Source: Coriobacteriia bacterium (GTDB lineage: Bacteria; Actinomycetota; Coriobacteriia; Coriobacteriales; Atopobiaceae). Taken from it: 41,288 nt of DNA. The stretch spans positions 1 through 41,288 of the forward strand of contig QAKZ01000016.1 in NCBI GenBank assembly GCA_003150175.1. The letters are read 5' to 3'. The position numbers and the translations under genes are program-made. A model generated the notes under the pieces. That model was given only the letters and a program-made list of their open reading frames with translations, had not been told where the DNA came from and did no database searches. Below, in pieces: positions 39,695 to 41,288 of this stretch (position 1 is its first letter; every line of letters begins with the position of its first letter).

Positions 39695-40972
39695 TTAGTG
39701 CTTGGACCTCCTCTTTGAGGAGGAGACCTTCTTTCTAGCGGCCACAGCGCCCTTCGCGGGAGCGGGCTTCTTTGCCGCGGAAGGAGCGGGCTTGGCCTCG
39801 GGCTCCGGGGCGGGGGCAGGCTTGGGCGCTGGGACGGCCTTGGGCGCAGGCTTGGCCGCGAGCTTGGGTGCAGGGGCAGCCTTGGGCGCCGGGACGGCCT
39901 TGGGCGCGGGCTTCGCCGCGAGCTTCGGCGCGGACTTCGCCGCAGCCTTGGGCTTGGCAACCGGCGCGGGCTTGGCCGCGGGGGCCGGTTCGGCCTTGGG
40001 AGCGGGCTTCGGCTTGGCCTCAGGCTTCGGCGCGGGCTTGGCCTCGGGCTTCGGCGCGGGCTTGGCCTCAGGCTCCGGTTTCGGCTTGGCCTCGGCCGCC
40101 GGCGCGGCCTCAGGTTCCTTCTTGGCCTCAGCCGCGGGCGCTGGCTCCGCCTCGGGCTCCGGCTCCTCCTTCGGCTCCGCCGCGCGCCCATCGGCGTAGC
40201 TGCCGCTCTCCTGCGCGAGGGTCTTCTTCATGTCCTGCAGCACGATGGGCAGGAAGTAGCGGATCTGCTTCTTCCACCAGGGCCAGTCGTGGTTGACGTC
40301 GGTGCCCCAGAAGTCGCACCAGGCGCTGATGCCCAGGCGGCGGAACGAGTCATCGAGGACGTGCTGGGTGCGCACGCCGTCGTCCTCCCACGCCCCGCGG
40401 CCGACGCACAGCACGAGCTGGCGCTTGTTGTAGATGTCGATGTAGGGGTGGTCGGAGGCCATGTTGGGCAGGAAGTCGACGGGAGAGCTCGCGTAGAGCG
40501 TCTCGTTCATCCAGCCGTCGAAGAAGAACTTCGCGTCGTAGACGCCGGAAAGCGCGATGCAGCCCTGGAAGAGGTCCGGGCGGCGCAGCGCAAAGACGAC
40601 CGCGTGCGTAGCTCCCATGCTGCAGCCGGCGAGCAGCGGTCGGTCGGCGCGACCGGAGAGCTCGTGCACGAGCGGGCAAAGCTCGTCGGCAACGTAGCGA
40701 TAGTAGGCCTCGACGAGGTCGGCGCGCTCGGCCTTGTCGCGGTCGGCGGCGGACCAGGAGTCCTTGTCCACGTTGCTCACGCAGAAGAGCTGGAGCATCC
40801 CGGAGCCGATGTAGTCGTCGAGGGTGTCGATCATCCCGAAGTCTTCCCAGTTGGTGCAGGGCGAGTCCTGCGTCGGGAACACGATCACGGGGTACCCGCC
40901 CTCACCGTAGACGACCAGGTCCATGTACCGGTCGAGGTTCTCGCTGTAACGACTGACGAGCTCGCGCTTCAT
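39695..40972 (-). CDS. esterase-family alpha/beta hydrolase with long Ala/Pro/Lys-rich tail
   Basis: The N-terminal 255 residues form an alpha/beta hydrolase of the putative esterase (EstD/antigen 85-like) family: nucleophile Ser118 in LAGCSMGATHAV, an acid near Asp197-198, and His228 in VNHDWPWW. Residues 266-425 are a low-complexity tail of EPKPEA, KPAPKPEA and KLAAKPAPKAVPAPK units, acidic at first and strongly basic at the end (ARKKVSSSKRRSKH), like histone H1-like AlgP or HU-tail proteins. No signal peptide is seen, so a DNA-, RNA- or cell-wall-polymer-bound enzyme is possible. AAAGGAGCC precedes the ATG. It is the first gene of the operon. Confidence 0.85.
   Translation of the reverse strand: MKRELVSRYSENLDRYMDLVVYGEGGYPVIVFPTQDSPCTNWEDFGMIDTLDDYIGSGMLQLFCVSNVDKDSWSAADRDKAERADLVEAYYRYVADELCPLVHELSGRADRPLLAGCSMGATHAVVFALRRPDLFQGCIALSGVYDAKFFFDGWMNETLYASSPVDFLPNMASDHPYIDIYNKRQLVLCVGRGAWEDDGVRTQHVLDDSFRRLGISAWCDFWGTDVNHDWPWWKKQIRYFLPIVLQDMKKTLAQESGSYADGRAAEPKEEPEPEAEPAPAAEAKKEPEAAPAAEAKPKPEPEAKPAPKPEAKPAPKPEAKPKPAPKAEPAPAAKPAPVAKPKAAAKSAPKLAAKPAPKAVPAPKAAPAPKLAAKPAPKAVPAPKPAPAPEPEAKPAPSAAKKPAPAKGAVAARKKVSSSKRRSKH
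39790..40170 (-). repeat. coding tandem repeats of the Ala/Pro/Lys tail
   Basis: The tail is encoded by imperfect tandem units. The 20-codon unit beginning KLAAKPAPKAVPAPK occurs twice (about 39825-39945), and EAKPAPKP units occur several times near 40010-40070. Such DNA expands and contracts readily, so tail length probably varies between strains. Confidence 0.75.
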
Positions 40973-41055
40973 AGCGGCTCCTTTCGTAGTGGTTGTCCTT
41001 ACATGGTACCCTCCCCAGGTTACGTGCGGGTCACGAGCTCGGTAGGCGGGTCAAA

Positions 41056-41081
41056 GCGGGTTTCTTGGCAAAGAAGCCCGC
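41056..41081. terminator. hairpin between esterase operon and DUF1846 gene
   Basis: GCGGGTTTCTT pairs with AAGAAGCCCGC (one G-T pair) around GGCA. It lies in the 196-base divergent region; it has no T run and may be a structural or regulatory element instead of a terminator. Confidence 0.45.
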
Positions 41082-41168
41082 GCCGATGCCGCGCCGGCCG
41101 CGGACGCATGATAGGCTGGAAAAGTCAAAGCAACAGCCGTCGCGCCCATGGGCGCCGAAGGAGGCGCC

Positions 41169-41288
41169 ATGCGCACCGGATTCGACAACGACAAGTACAT
41201 CGAGCTGCAGGCCGAGCACATCCGCGAGCGCGTGGGGCAGTTCGGCGGCAAGCTCTACCTCGAGTTCGGCGGCAAGCTCTTCGACGAC
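41169..41288 (+). CDS. DUF1846 family protein, N-terminal part
   Basis: Only the first 40 codons are in the window: [18 protein letters not shown] followed by [22 protein letters not shown]. This is the highly conserved start of DUF1846 proteins (about 500 residues, P-loop-like fold, function unknown), common in Firmicutes and Coriobacteriia. GAAGGAGGC precedes the ATG. A TAGGCT in 41112-41117 is a possible -10. The gene is cut by the right edge, not truncated in nature as far as can be seen. Confidence 0.9.
   Translation, partial: MRTGFDNDKYIELQAEHIRERVGQFGGKLYLEFGGKLFDD

Overview
The window looks like chromosome of a GC-rich actinobacterium of class Coriobacteriia. The left edge carries the 5' end of a 16S rRNA gene (minus strand) whose start-proximal variable region most resembles the Olsenella/Atopobium group (Atopobiaceae); that placement is from memory of such sequences, not a search. 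Gene content (PTS components, ROK kinase, trehalose and fucose-type sugar use, B12-dependent methionine synthase, pheST T-box) suits an anaerobic, host-associated sugar fermenter.

Layout. 1-553: start of an rRNA operon with leader and promoter, reading left. 554-5240: a zinc-dependent phospholipase C-like protein and pheS-pheT behind a phenylalanine T-box. 5355-9584: a low-GC small membrane protein, then an MFS transporter and an M20 peptidase divergent from a GntR regulator. 9627-12111: HAD phosphatase, lone PTS EIIA and ROK glucokinase. 12332-13879: M32 carboxypeptidase, followed by a nested inverted-repeat element (14039-14229). 14276-15260: two unrecognised genes (a four-Cys small protein and a four-helix membrane protein). 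15476-18085: a lysophospholipase-like hydrolase and glycerol kinase. 18082-28919: methionine genes (short metH; a standalone MetH activation protein plus metF) interrupted by a sugar-acid cluster (20769-27292).

That cluster (IclR regulator, UxaA-type dehydratase, SDR dehydrogenase, FucP-type permease, amidohydrolase/lactonase, DHDPS-type aldolase) has the gene set of the non-phosphorylating L-fucose locus of Campylobacter jejuni. Two matching palindromes (GTTCG-N6-CGAAC) in its divergent promoter region are strong candidate operators. No aldehyde dehydrogenase or mutarotase is visible here.

28960-30191: a HicAB toxin-antitoxin pair whose toxin gene is frameshifted, and a lone prepilin peptidase. 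30558-35489: a CDF metal transporter, then a trehalose locus (treC, treP, treR) in which treP is broken twice. 35529-37679: a Pth2-type peptidyl-tRNA hydrolase and cysK-cysE. 37721-40972: a minus-strand operon of an esterase with a long Ala/Pro/Lys tail, an ATP-grasp ligase, a GNAT acetyltransferase and a small protein; its product is unknown and it is the best candidate for an undescribed pathway. A DUF1846 gene starts at the right edge. Four copies of a palindromic repeat with the arm AATGACGAAAAGGGAC lie between 31.7 and 37.7 kb, mostly at gene ends.
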